A stretch of DNA of 18,082 bases from Actinomycetes bacterium. Lineage in GTDB: Bacteria > Actinomycetota > Coriobacteriia > Coriobacteriales > JAEZZM01. Positions 5,280 to 13,296 of the stretch are shown here, piece by piece; position 1 is the first letter of the stretch; each line of letters opens with the position of its first letter. The position numbers and the translations under genes were made by a program. A model generated the notes under the pieces. It was not told the DNA's origin. It saw nothing but the letters and a program-made list of their open reading frames with translations, and did no database searches. The stretch covers positions 1 through 18,082 of the forward strand of contig JAEZZM010000011.1 of assembly GCA_023418575.1 (NCBI GenBank), written 5' to 3'.

Positions 5280-6989
5280 TTGCTAGATAAGCGTCTCTTT
5301 GAATTACCCAAGGTAAAGGCACATTTATTGCCTTGCGCCATCTTAAATTTTGTTAGAGCAGTTTGCATACTATTTCAAGCAAGCTGTCTTGCCACCTTTA
5401 TTGTGGCTATCTGGGAGGGTAAAGAGCTGAGCTCTGTGCTTTTTACCCTGGCACTTGCGCTGATAAGTCTTTTTTTAAATCAGATAATACGCGATCTGCT
5501 TGCGAGCCTTTGCTTTAACTTGGCTTTGCAGGTAAGGGAGCATTTAAGGCAAGATTTGGGTCAAAGCCTTATGAGCTTGGGTCCAAGTTTGGCTCAAAGC
5601 CAAGGTAGCGCAACATGTATTCAGCTTTTTGTAGAAGGTGCCGATCAAATCAAGCGCTACCTTGAGCTAAGCTTGGGTAAGCTCTTATCGGCCTTAATAG
5701 TACCTCTTGTAATACTTGTTTATCTTTGGTATCTTGACTGGATTTCAGGTCTAATTGCCCTGGTGGCCTTTCCCGTAATGATTTTATTTATGATTATTTT
5801 GGGAAAGACCGCTAAAGCGGAGGCTGATAAGCAATATAAAAGCTATCTTGCTTTTTCAAACCATTTCATTGATTCAGTGCGCGGAATGCAAAGCTTGAAA
5901 GATTTGCAGCAATCAAGGCCTCGGGCAGCTTCAATTTTTAAGGCTTCTGAACGTTTTAGAGAGCTTAGTCTTAAAATTATTAAAATAGCAACGCTTTCGG
6001 CTACGGTCCTTGATCTCTTTTCAACAGGAGTGTTAGCTGCTGTAGCTATTATGTTGGGCTTTAGGTTGGTTGATGGCTCCTTGGCCTTTTATCCTGCTCT
6101 GGTGATCTTGATGCTTATACCTGAGTACTTTAATCCCTTAAAAGAATTTGCTTCAGATTATCACGCGAGCTTAGATGGCAAGTTAGCTTTGGAATCATAT
6201 CAAAAACTCATGGATGCCGCCTCTAAAAAAAGCTCATTACAGGCGGGCGAGGGTACAGGCGCCGATAAGAGCGCTGCTTTAGGTACAGATACAGGTGCCG
6301 ATAAGAGCGGGGTCCAAAGTGCAGATACAGGTGCCGATAAGAGCGCAGATCAGCTATATGAAAATTGGACTTCAAGTAGCAAACTAAGACTCTCAGATAT
6401 AACAATAGCTTATGAGGGGCGCAAAATCTTAGATTCAGCCCAACTAGAGCTGGAGGGCTTTAAGCGCTATGGGCTTATCGGCCCCTCTGGCTGTGGTAAA
6501 AGCAGCCTGCTTAATTATCTTTCTCAAGATAAAAGGATTCAAAAGCAGTTAATATATCTTCCTCAAAAGCCCTATATCTTTGCCATGAGTCTTTTGGATA
6601 ACTGTCGTTTTTATGCACCAGAAGCTACAGAAACTGAGGTAGAAGAGATCTTAAGGCGCCTTGACTTACAAGATTTGCTCTCCAGTCTTGACCAGGGAAT
6701 TCATACCAATATAGGGGAGGGCTACAGGCAGCTTTCTGGTGGTGAGGCTCAGCGTATAGCCTTAGCTAGAGCCTTGCTTAATAAGACACGTAGGATAGTT
6801 CTTTTGGATGAGCCAAGCTCTCAGCTTGACATTGAAACTGAATATCACATTCAAGAGCTTTTGGACGAGCTCATGCACGATAGATTAACAATTCTGGTAA
6901 GCCACCGTGCTCAGTGCTTAAAAAAGATGGACTGTCTTTTGGAGCTTAAAGAGGGTTCAGTGTTAAGAAAAGATATAAGGAGGGCTTAA
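5280..6989 (+). CDS. cydD: CydD-type half of a heterodimeric thiol-export ABC transporter
   Basis: A half-transporter of 569 residues with a transmembrane domain (about 1-310) and an ATPase domain (about 367-569). CydD-like features are RGMQSLKDLQ (201-210) and 'LIPEYFNPLKEFASDYHAS' (279-297). ATPase motifs are Walker A GPSGCGKS (401-408), Q-loop Gln429, signature LSGGE (485-489), Walker B IVLLDE (506-511) and His542. In E. coli, CydDC exports cysteine and glutathione and is needed for cytochrome bd assembly; the same substrate here is inference. From Walker A Lys to the Q-loop Gln is only 22 residues, against 40 in the partner protein, so the beta-subdomain is shortened although all motifs survive. 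The linker (about 325-357) holds three 12-residue repeats containing T-G-A-D-K-S. The start is TTG 5280, with AAAGGA 7 nt upstream. cydC begins 4 nt after the stop. No cydAB is nearby. Confidence 0.85.
   Translation: MLDKRLFELPKVKAHLLPCAILNFVRAVCILFQASCLATFIVAIWEGKELSSVLFTLALALISLFLNQIIRDLLASLCFNLALQVREHLRQDLGQSLMSLGPSLAQSQGSATCIQLFVEGADQIKRYLELSLGKLLSALIVPLVILVYLWYLDWISGLIALVAFPVMILFMIILGKTAKAEADKQYKSYLAFSNHFIDSVRGMQSLKDLQQSRPRAASIFKASERFRELSLKIIKIATLSATVLDLFSTGVLAAVAIMLGFRLVDGSLAFYPALVILMLIPEYFNPLKEFASDYHASLDGKLALESYQKLMDAASKKSSLQAGEGTGADKSAALGTDTGADKSGVQSADTGADKSADQLYENWTSSSKLRLSDITIAYEGRKILDSAQLELEGFKRYGLIGPSGCGKSSLLNYLSQDKRIQKQLIYLPQKPYIFAMSLLDNCRFYAPEATETEVEEILRRLDLQDLLSSLDQGIHTNIGEGYRQLSGGEAQRIALARALLNKTRRIVLLDEPSSQLDIETEYHIQELLDELMHDRLTILVSHRAQCLKKMDCLLELKEGSVLRKDIRRA
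6254..6345 (+). repeat. 36-bp in-frame repeat in the CydD linker, three copies
   Basis: tacagg[c/t]gccgataagagcg occurs at 6254-6273, 6290-6309 and 6326-6345, an exact 36-bp period (12 codons). Copies two and three share 24 identical bases starting four bases before the listed unit. It encodes T/G-G-A-D-K-S with variable residues between, just before the ATPase domain. The near identity suggests recent duplication. Confidence 0.9.
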
Positions 6990-6993
6990 GCTT

Positions 6994-8928
6994 ATGGCTA
7001 AGATTAAGAAAAATTCCTGGCTTAAACCCTATCTAAGCTCATATAAGGCTTTGCTCCTTTTGAGCATAGTGCTCTCATCTTTGGTTCTTATCTTTGCTGT
7101 GGGTCTTATGTTCACCTCTGGTTATTTGATATCATCGGCAGCTACGGTTCCTGGGGCTATTATGCTTTTGCAGTTCCCCTTAATTTTTGTGCGCATCTTT
7201 GGAGTGGGAAAACCGCCGCTTAAGCATGTGGAGCGCGTTGTTAGCCATGATTGGGTATTTAGGATGACTTCGGGTCTGCGCAGTGATCTTTGGCTTGCGC
7301 TTGAAAAGGGCATGGATAGTCTGGGGCAAAAATATAGTACTGGAAAAATTTTGGGCTTGTTAAATGCAGATATTGCTCACTTGCAAAACTTATACTTACG
7401 TTCAATTTTCCCCATGGTTTCTAGTTATCTAGTTTTGCTTATCGCCCTGCTGTGCCTGGGATTTTTACCCTTGGCGAGCATTGTATTAATTGCAGTTCCT
7501 CTTTTGCTCGTTTGTATTGTGATTCCTGCATTAAGCCTAAAGAGCTCAAAAAACTCTCTTATTCAACTTAATATGCTTAATCACCAAATGTATGCAAAGT
7601 ATAGCGATACTGTCTTGGGGCTTATGGATTGGAGAGCCTCCGGCAGGCAGGAGGATTGTCTGGAAGAGCTTAAAGCTTTGCAGATGAAACAAAATAGCTT
7701 AGAGGCCCGGGCTCATCGCCGTTCTACTTTAAGAAGCGTGCTCTCTCAGCTGCTTTTGGTTTTAAGTCTTTTTCTTTTGGCCTATTCAAGTGCAGCTTAT
7801 TTTAGTGCTCCAGGGACCGAGCTTTTGATGAGCGATAATCCAGATCTGCGTCTTAGTTATTCTGCAAACTGGATTGCTGCCTATATTTTGGCCTTCTTTC
7901 CTTTAATGGAGGCATTTTTGCAGCTTGCACCTGCTGCTGAACAGGCACAGGCGCATATGCACTCCCTTAAGAGCCTCTCACAGCTAGAGCCACCCAGCTC
8001 TGATGAGCGCAAGGGCTTTGAGGACGCACGTGCAACAGAGCCAGCAGCGAGTCAGAAGACCGCAGGTTCTAAGGCTGTTGATGGAGAGACTCAAGAGAGT
8101 TTAGGCTTTGCATCTGCAATCAAGGAGCAGCAGGCCCCCGGTCTCTTATTGCAAGATCTAAGTTTTAGTTACCTTGATGTAGAGAAGCAAGGCGGCAAGA
8201 AGGAACAAAGCAACAAAGAGGAGCAAGGCGGCAGCCGCTGGCAGAGCAATGCAAGCACCTGGGCGCTGCAAGATATTAATTTCGAGCTTCAGCCTAAGGA
8301 CAAACTGCTTATTTTGGGTAAGTCCGGTTCGGGCAAGTCAAGCCTGCTTAAGCTAATAAGTGCAGAACTTAAACCCTCAAAAGGAAAGATTTTGATCAAG
8401 CAAGAAGGCACAAGCATAGAACCCAAGCGCAGTCTTTGCTCCATCATGAGGCAAGATAGTTATATTTTTAGACAAAGTGTGCTAGAAAACCTTAAGCTTG
8501 CTAAAGAAAATCTAAGTGAGGAAGAGGCCTGGCAAGCCCTTAAGGCGGTACAGCTAGACACGCTTGTAACAAGCCTTCCCAAGGCCTTGCACAGCTCCTT
8601 GAGTGAGGCAGCCTCCGAGATGTCGGGAGGGGAGCGCCAGCGCTTTGCCCTTGCGCGCCTTCTTTTGCAAAATAAGGGACTTGTGCTGCTTGATGAGCCT
8701 ACAGCAGGTCTTGATCTTGATACCGAACAAGCAGTCCTAGCTAATATATTTGAGCTTTTATCCGATAAGACCGTAATTGTGGTGAGCCATAATCTTGAGG
8801 TGCTTAAACATGTAAATAAACTTGCTCTTATCAAGCAGGGTAGCCTTGCGGCCTTTGGCGATAAAGACGAGCTTATTCAAAGCTCAGCCTATCTCCAAGC
8901 ATTAGTTGACTTTGACAAGAAGAGCTAA
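6994..8928 (+). CDS. cydC: CydC-type half of a heterodimeric thiol-export ABC transporter
   Basis: Partner of the preceding CydD-like protein: 644 residues with a six-helix transmembrane domain (about 15-325) and an ATPase domain (about 383-644). CydC hallmarks are TSGYLISSAA (41-50) and the LKHVERVVSHDWVFR segment (76-90), whose ERxVSHD core is typical of the family. ATPase motifs are Walker A GKSGSGKS (442-449), Q-loop Gln488, signature MSGGE (543-547), Walker B LVLLDE (563-568) and His599. Both partners keep complete catalytic motifs, so both sites look competent. The linker and start of the ATPase domain carry extra low-complexity sequence (about 332-420) with a 12-residue repeat (EKQGGKKEQSNK / EEQGGSRWQSNA), making it longer than a typical ~570-residue CydC. 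AAGGAGGG lies 7 nt before ATG 6994. The gap from cydD is 4 nt, so the two are co-transcribed. Confidence 0.86.
   Translation: MAKIKKNSWLKPYLSSYKALLLLSIVLSSLVLIFAVGLMFTSGYLISSAATVPGAIMLLQFPLIFVRIFGVGKPPLKHVERVVSHDWVFRMTSGLRSDLWLALEKGMDSLGQKYSTGKILGLLNADIAHLQNLYLRSIFPMVSSYLVLLIALLCLGFLPLASIVLIAVPLLLVCIVIPALSLKSSKNSLIQLNMLNHQMYAKYSDTVLGLMDWRASGRQEDCLEELKALQMKQNSLEARAHRRSTLRSVLSQLLLVLSLFLLAYSSAAYFSAPGTELLMSDNPDLRLSYSANWIAAYILAFFPLMEAFLQLAPAAEQAQAHMHSLKSLSQLEPPSSDERKGFEDARATEPAASQKTAGSKAVDGETQESLGFASAIKEQQAPGLLLQDLSFSYLDVEKQGGKKEQSNKEEQGGSRWQSNASTWALQDINFELQPKDKLLILGKSGSGKSSLLKLISAELKPSKGKILIKQEGTSIEPKRSLCSIMRQDSYIFRQSVLENLKLAKENLSEEEAWQALKAVQLDTLVTSLPKALHSSLSEAASEMSGGERQRFALARLLLQNKGLVLLDEPTAGLDLDTEQAVLANIFELLSDKTVIVVSHNLEVLKHVNKLALIKQGSLAAFGDKDELIQSSAYLQALVDFDKKS
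8186..8257 (+). repeat. 36-bp in-frame repeat in the CydC ATPase-domain insertion, two copies
   Basis: agcaaggcggca occurs at 8186-8197 and 8222-8233, exactly 36 bp apart. The flanks are related (encoded E-Q-S-N-K and W-Q-S-N-A). The period is the same 12 codons as in the CydD linker, but the sequence is different. It falls between the first beta strand of the ATPase domain (LLLQDLSFSYL) and its continuation (WALQDINFEL), a surface loop. Confidence 0.75.
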
Positions 8929-9021
8929 TCATGCAAGCATAATCTCTCTAACTTGGCGCAGTCTTCAATATATAGTAGAGTTAATAAAATAAAAGTATTT
9001 TTGCTATAGAAAGGGGGAGCG

Positions 9022-9879
9022 TTGTCTGCTCTGGTTTTACAGTCAGATTTTGGCAAGGCTGATGGCGCAGTTTCAGCAATGTATGGGGTAGCCTTGGGAG
9101 TTGACCCAAAGCTTAGAATTTTTGATCTTACTCATGAGATACCTCCGTATGATATTTGGGAAGGTTCTTATCGCCTTACTCAAACTATCAATTATTGGCC
9201 CAGCTCAACCGTCTTTGTTTCTGTGGTAGATCCAGGCGTTGGAACTGATAGACTATCAGTGGTGGCACGCACCAAAACAGGGCACTATATTGTAACGCCT
9301 GATAACGGAACGCTTACCCATGTTGCCCATTTTTATGGAATTGAAGAGCTTAGAGAAATTGATGAGACACTTAATCGTCTGCCTTTCTCAGGCAACTCTT
9401 ATACCTTCCATGGTCGTGACGTTTATGCTTATACCGGCGCTCGTCTTGCTGCTGGGGTAATTAGTTTTGAACAGGTTGGTCCTCTTGTTGATATAGACAA
9501 ACTGGTGAAACTTCCGGTAGTGGAGACCAGTTATGCTGATGATGGCTCCTTATGGGGCGCTATAGACGCACTTGATGTACGCTATGGTTCCTTGTGGACT
9601 AATATTCCTCGCCTTGAATTTGAGAAGCTTGGTATTAGCTATGGTGAGCGTGTGCTTGTTACCATTAGAAATAATGAGCGTATGGTGTACACTAATACTA
9701 TGGTCTTGGCTCATTCTTTTGCAGAGGTAAATGTTGGTGAGACCTTGGTATATCCCAATTCTTTAGACAATATGGCAGTTGCCATTAATCGCGGATCTTT
9801 TTCCCAGGCTTATAATGTGGGTTACGGAACTCAATGGCAAATAAGTTTTGACAAAGATCCCTTATCAAGAAAGGCGTAG
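9022..9879 (+). CDS. SAM hydroxide adenosyltransferase (SAM hydrolase, DUF62/SAM_adeno_trans)
   Basis: A cytoplasmic enzyme of the chlorinase/fluorinase-like family. Members without the halide pocket split S-adenosylmethionine with water to adenosine and methionine. Family motifs are SDFGKADGAVSAMYG (8-22), VDPGVGTDR (69-77), TPDNGTLT (92-99) and TFHGRDVY (128-135). The water-activating Asp-Arg-His triad is present as Asp70, Arg77 and His130, with the usual 7-residue Asp-Arg spacing. Length is 285 residues, normal for the hydrolases; I see no fluorinase-type extra loop after the first domain. Start TTG 9022 has AAGGGGGA (9011-9018) just upstream and places the N terminus at the family start; spacing is short (3 nt). 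It is the first gene of a four-gene operon with an ECF transporter, and its stop codon lies within the ribosome-binding region of the S component. No clear promoter was found in the 93-nt gap upstream. Confidence 0.9.
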   Translation: MSALVLQSDFGKADGAVSAMYGVALGVDPKLRIFDLTHEIPPYDIWEGSYRLTQTINYWPSSTVFVSVVDPGVGTDRLSVVARTKTGHYIVTPDNGTLTHVAHFYGIEELREIDETLNRLPFSGNSYTFHGRDVYAYTGARLAAGVISFEQVGPLVDIDKLVKLPVVETSYADDGSLWGAIDALDVRYGSLWTNIPRLEFEKLGISYGERVLVTIRNNERMVYTNTMVLAHSFAEVNVGETLVYPNSLDNMAVAINRGSFSQAYNVGYGTQWQISFDKDPLSRKA

Positions 9880-9886
9880 AGGCTAT

Positions 9887-10450
9887 ATGAAAAGACTGTT
9901 TAAGCAATCAGAGATCTCAACCCTTGTAGCTATTGGTATTGGTGCTGCCCTCTTTTTTGTTTTAGGTAAATTTGTAGCAATCCCCATCCCCTTTGTTCCT
10001 AACACAAGCTTTAACCTGCAGTATGGTGTACTTGCTATCTTTGCCTTGTTGTATGGACCTCTTGCAGCATTTTTGATAGGTCTTATCGGACATATTCTTA
10101 TTGATATTAGCGGCTATGGACTCTGGTTTTCTTGGGAGCTGACCAGCGGTGTTGTAGGGCTGGTAATTGGTTTTGCCTGCCTAAAAATTCAGGCACATAA
10201 GGGTCAATTTTCTAAAAAAGATCTTTTGAGTTTTATTCTTGCCATTATCATTGCTAATGCTATTGGATGGATTTTGGTTGCCCCAGCCTTAGATATCTGG
10301 ATTTACTTAGAGCCAGCAAATAAGGTATTTTTACAGGGCTTAGTGGCGGCCATTGCTAATGCTCTTACAGCCTGCATTATAGGCAGCTTACTTATTTTGG
10401 CTTATATGAAGTCTCGTCCTCAGCAGTCAAGCTTGAGCCTTGAGGATTAA
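9887..10450 (+). CDS. ECF transporter S component (UPF0397 / ECF-ribofla_trS type)
   Basis: A 187-residue membrane protein with about six helices, the substrate-binding subunit of an energy-coupling-factor importer. It resembles the UPF0397 family: 'VAIGIGAALFFVLGKFVAIP' near the N terminus (14-33), then VPNTSFNLQYGVLA (37-50), FALLYGPLAAFLIGLIGH (52-69) and the aromatic YGLWFSWELTSGVVG (77-91). The early GIGAAL segment is the kind of small-residue helix that S components use to dock on EcfT. The substrate of this family is not firmly known; riboflavin-type annotations come from domain naming. Start ATG 9887 is preferred: AGAGG (9878-9882) sits 4 nt upstream and the stop of the previous gene ends 7 nt before it. 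The upstream in-frame TTG at 9848 would overlap that gene. The ATPase and T subunits follow directly. Confidence 0.88.
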   Translation: MKRLFKQSEISTLVAIGIGAALFFVLGKFVAIPIPFVPNTSFNLQYGVLAIFALLYGPLAAFLIGLIGHILIDISGYGLWFSWELTSGVVGLVIGFACLKIQAHKGQFSKKDLLSFILAIIIANAIGWILVAPALDIWIYLEPANKVFLQGLVAAIANALTACIIGSLLILAYMKSRPQQSSLSLED

Positions 10451-10462
10451 GGTGCTTATACG

Positions 10463-12397
10463 GTGCTTGAATTTAAGAATTTTAGCTTTAAGTATAATGC
10501 TCAAAAAGAAGCCAGTTTAAAAGATATTAGCTTTAGCCTTAAGGCTGGAGAAAAGATTGCAATAGTAGGTCCTTCCGGCTGTGGAAAATCAACGCTGTTG
10601 CAAATTATCAACGGCATCATTCCTCATCATTTTTCAGGCCAAATGAGCGGTTATGCTCGTTTGGCCTCAACTGTATTATGTGATGGCTTTAGAGATAACA
10701 GTGATGGCTTGCCTACTATTGGTCAGACAAGCAAGCTGGTAGGCACGGTCTTACAAGACCCCGATGGCCAGTTTATAGGTCTGACTGTGGCAGAAGACCT
10801 GGCCTTTTTACTTGAAAATGAGCTCTGCCCACGAGAAGAGATGCTTGAAAAAGTCTCCCATATGGCTGAGATCTTGGGTATGCATGAGCATTTAAGCCTG
10901 CCCCCACAGCTCTTATCAGGCGGTCAAAAACAGCGTGTTTCTTTGGGCGGCGTCCTTATCGGCGGCACTACAGAGCTTTTGCTGTGCGATGAGCCCTTGG
11001 CGGCACTTGATCCTGCAGCTGGTATGGAAACCATAGAGCTTTTGCACAAGATGCGTTCTGATCACAGCTGTATCATAGTTGAGCATCGTCTAGAAGATGT
11101 GCTTTATAAACCGGTAGATAGAATTATTTTGATGCATCAAGGGCGCATTGTTGCTGATATGCCACCTTCTGATTTGCTGGCTAGTGATCTTTTAGAGAGG
11201 CACGGGGTGCGCAGCCCCTTGTATATCTCTGCTCTTAGATATGCCGGCCTTGATCTTTGTGAGCTTGCAAGCTGCAGTGATATTTCTCGCTTGGATGAGC
11301 TTAAGCTAAATGAGGAAGAGCGGGCACATATTAAAAGCTTTGTGGAACGTTGGAATGCGTCTGGCGATAAGACAGGGCTTGTCGCTAAGCGAGAACAGGC
11401 GCTTGTGCAAGAAGGGGCGCAAGCAAGCGCTCAGGTAAGCGCCCAAGCAAGCATTCAGGCAAGCGCCCAAGCAAGCTCAAAAGCAGGCACACAAGCAAGC
11501 ACCCAAGATCTTCCTCTGCTTGAGCTTAAAGACTTGTGCTTTGCCTATGAGCCAGATCCTACCCAAGACGCTTCAGAGCGAAAAGAAGTACTTTCACATC
11601 TTAATTTAAAGCTATATCCTGGTGACATGATTAGCATATGTGGCTGCAACGGCGCTGGTAAATCTAGTTTAGCCAAGCTCTTATGCGCCTTTGAGCGTCC
11701 CAGCTCTGGTGATATTTTGTTAAATGGAGAAAGCTTACTTAATCAAACGATAGCTCAGAGAGCTCAAGATATAGCCTATGTGCTGCAAGATCCCAATCAT
11801 ATGATTTCACAAGCTACCGTACTTGAAGAGCTTTCTTTAGTCTTTAAACAAGGAGAGATGGCAAACGCTCTTTCTAAGTCTGAACAGGAGCAGCGTATAG
11901 TTGAGGTTTTGAAGGTTTGTGGGCTCTATCCTTATCGCAATTGGCCTATTTCAGTTTTAAGTTATGGTCAAAAAAAGAGGGTAACCATTGCTTCTGTACT
12001 GGTTATGCGACCAAAAGTTTTAATTTTGGATGAACCTACCGCAGGGCAAGACTGGGCGCATTACACCGAGATAATGGACTTTTTGCTGGAACTTAACAAG
12101 CAAGGCTTGCTTATTGTTTTGATCACACATGACATGCATCTGGCCTTGGAATACACCAACAAAACTGCAGTCTTATCTCAGGGAAAAATTATTGCCTATG
12201 AGCCTTGTTCTGCAGTTTTAACCAATCCTGAATTATGCAAAGAGGCTCACCTTAAGATGACCTCGCTGTATCATTTGGCGCAGATTAGCCATATTAAAAA
12301 GGCGCAAGATCTTGTTGAGGCCTTTATTGCCTGCGATAAAAGCATGCGCCCTGAAAATCTGCTAGCGCGTATATCAGAGCAAGAGGGAAGAGTGTAA
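10463..12397 (+). CDS. ECF transporter ATPase with two fused ATP-binding domains (EcfA-EcfA')
   Basis: This 644-residue cytoplasmic protein holds both ATPase halves of an ECF importer in one chain. Domain 1 (about 1-235) has Walker A GPSGCGKS (36-43), Q-loop LQDPDGQ (97-103), signature LSGGQ (151-155), Walker B LLLCDE (172-177) and His208 in VEHR. Domain 2 (about 352-590) has Walker A GCNGAGKS (394-401), Q-loop LQDPN (441-445), signature LSYGQ (499-503), Walker B LILDE (520-524) and His556. The second signature has Tyr in place of the first Gly, which I recall as common in double-domain ECF ATPases. The linker (319-348) is a low-complexity Ala/Gln/Ser repeat. Start GTG 10463 has AAGGTG (10449-10454) 8 nt upstream. 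EcfT begins at the base after the stop codon, so translation is probably coupled. Confidence 0.92.
   Translation: MLEFKNFSFKYNAQKEASLKDISFSLKAGEKIAIVGPSGCGKSTLLQIINGIIPHHFSGQMSGYARLASTVLCDGFRDNSDGLPTIGQTSKLVGTVLQDPDGQFIGLTVAEDLAFLLENELCPREEMLEKVSHMAEILGMHEHLSLPPQLLSGGQKQRVSLGGVLIGGTTELLLCDEPLAALDPAAGMETIELLHKMRSDHSCIIVEHRLEDVLYKPVDRIILMHQGRIVADMPPSDLLASDLLERHGVRSPLYISALRYAGLDLCELASCSDISRLDELKLNEEERAHIKSFVERWNASGDKTGLVAKREQALVQEGAQASAQVSAQASIQASAQASSKAGTQASTQDLPLLELKDLCFAYEPDPTQDASERKEVLSHLNLKLYPGDMISICGCNGAGKSSLAKLLCAFERPSSGDILLNGESLLNQTIAQRAQDIAYVLQDPNHMISQATVLEELSLVFKQGEMANALSKSEQEQRIVEVLKVCGLYPYRNWPISVLSYGQKKRVTIASVLVMRPKVLILDEPTAGQDWAHYTEIMDFLLELNKQGLLIVLITHDMHLALEYTNKTAVLSQGKIIAYEPCSAVLTNPELCKEAHLKMTSLYHLAQISHIKKAQDLVEAFIACDKSMRPENLLARISEQEGRV
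11417..11507 (+). repeat. 12-bp in-frame repeat in the ECF ATPase linker, about 7.5 copies
   Basis: Successive 12-mers read gcgcaagcaagc, gctcaggtaagc, gcccaagcaagc, attcaggcaagc, gcccaagcaagc, tcaaaagcaggc, acacaagcaagc and acccaag. They encode an Ala-Gln-x-Ser-type linker between the two ATPase domains. The third and fifth copies are identical. Confidence 0.92.
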
Positions 12398-13231
12398 ATG
12401 GCACAAATCTTGGGGTATATCAAACGAGACTCATTTTTTCATAAGCTCAATGGAGCAACTAAGCTTGTCTTGATTATGATAGCTGCAATCTGTGCTCTTA
12501 TCAGCTTTGATACAAGGGTGCTCGTTTTGCTATCAGTTCTTTCATGTATTGCTTGGTACTTATCGGCTCTTAAATTTAAAGATTTGAAGCTCGTATTAAT
12601 TCTTATAGGCGTCTTTTTGGTCTTGAATAATATTTTTATTTATGTTTTTGCCCCTCAGTATGGTGTTGAGCTTTATGGAAGCAAGCATATTGTTTTGGGT
12701 TCTCAAGATGCGCACTACGCCTTAAGTTTAGAGCAGCTTTTTTATCAATTGAATATATCACTCAAATATTTTGCGGTCTTACCCTTGGCTTTGATCTTTA
12801 TTGCAACAAGCTCGCCCTCTCAGTTTGCTAGTGCATTGGCCCGTGTGGGCGTGAGTCACAAGATTGCCTATTCAGTTTCCTTGGCGCTGCGCTATATTCC
12901 AGATATTCAACGAGATTTTAGTAATATTTCTCAGGCACAGCAGGCGCGAGGCATTGATTTGTCTGCTAAGGTGGGGCTTTTTCAGCGTTTTAAAAATGCT
13001 TGTGGCATTCTTTTTCCCTTGCTCTTAAGCAGTCTTAACAGGATTGAAAATGTAGCTTGCGCTATGGAGCTTAGAGGTTTTGCCCAAAATAATAAGCGTA
13101 GCTGGTATGTTCAAGATAAATGGAGTAAACGAGATCTTTTAGTTTTAGCACTGGCACTTTTTTGCCTTATTGTGACGCTTTGTTTACTGTTTGTTAACGG
13201 AGGGCGTTTTTATAATCCCTTTCTAATCTAA
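12398..13231 (+). CDS. ecfT: ECF transporter transmembrane coupling subunit EcfT
   Basis: A 277-residue membrane protein that holds the S component and transmits ATPase movement. About five to six hydrophobic helices are seen (for example 22-38, 40-56, 63-83, 121-137 and 246-266). The long cytoplasmic part carries the two EcfT coupling motifs: QQARGI (Ala-Arg-Gly 183-185) and MELRGF (Leu-Arg-Gly 225-227), which insert into grooves of the two ATPases. The N terminus 'YIKRDSFFHKLNGATKL' (7-23) is typical of the family, which often begins with 'hxLxPxTKL'. The start ATG follows the ecfA stop with no gap; GAGGGA in the ecfA end serves as ribosome-binding site. It is the last gene of the SAM-hydrolase/ECF operon. 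No terminator hairpin follows. Confidence 0.92.
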   Translation: MAQILGYIKRDSFFHKLNGATKLVLIMIAAICALISFDTRVLVLLSVLSCIAWYLSALKFKDLKLVLILIGVFLVLNNIFIYVFAPQYGVELYGSKHIVLGSQDAHYALSLEQLFYQLNISLKYFAVLPLALIFIATSSPSQFASALARVGVSHKIAYSVSLALRYIPDIQRDFSNISQAQQARGIDLSAKVGLFQRFKNACGILFPLLLSSLNRIENVACAMELRGFAQNNKRSWYVQDKWSKRDLLVLALALFCLIVTLCLLFVNGGRFYNPFLI

Positions 13232-13296
13232 CTAAAAAATCTGTGTTAGACTGCTTTTGATTTATTTATTGAAAATACAGTAAGGAGTCTAAGACG

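Noticed and set aside
8929..9021. Riboswitch (for example SAM-type) in front of the SAM-hydrolase/ECF operon
   Set aside because: The gap is only 93 nt, AT-rich, and shows no conserved SAM-riboswitch core or strong paired stems.
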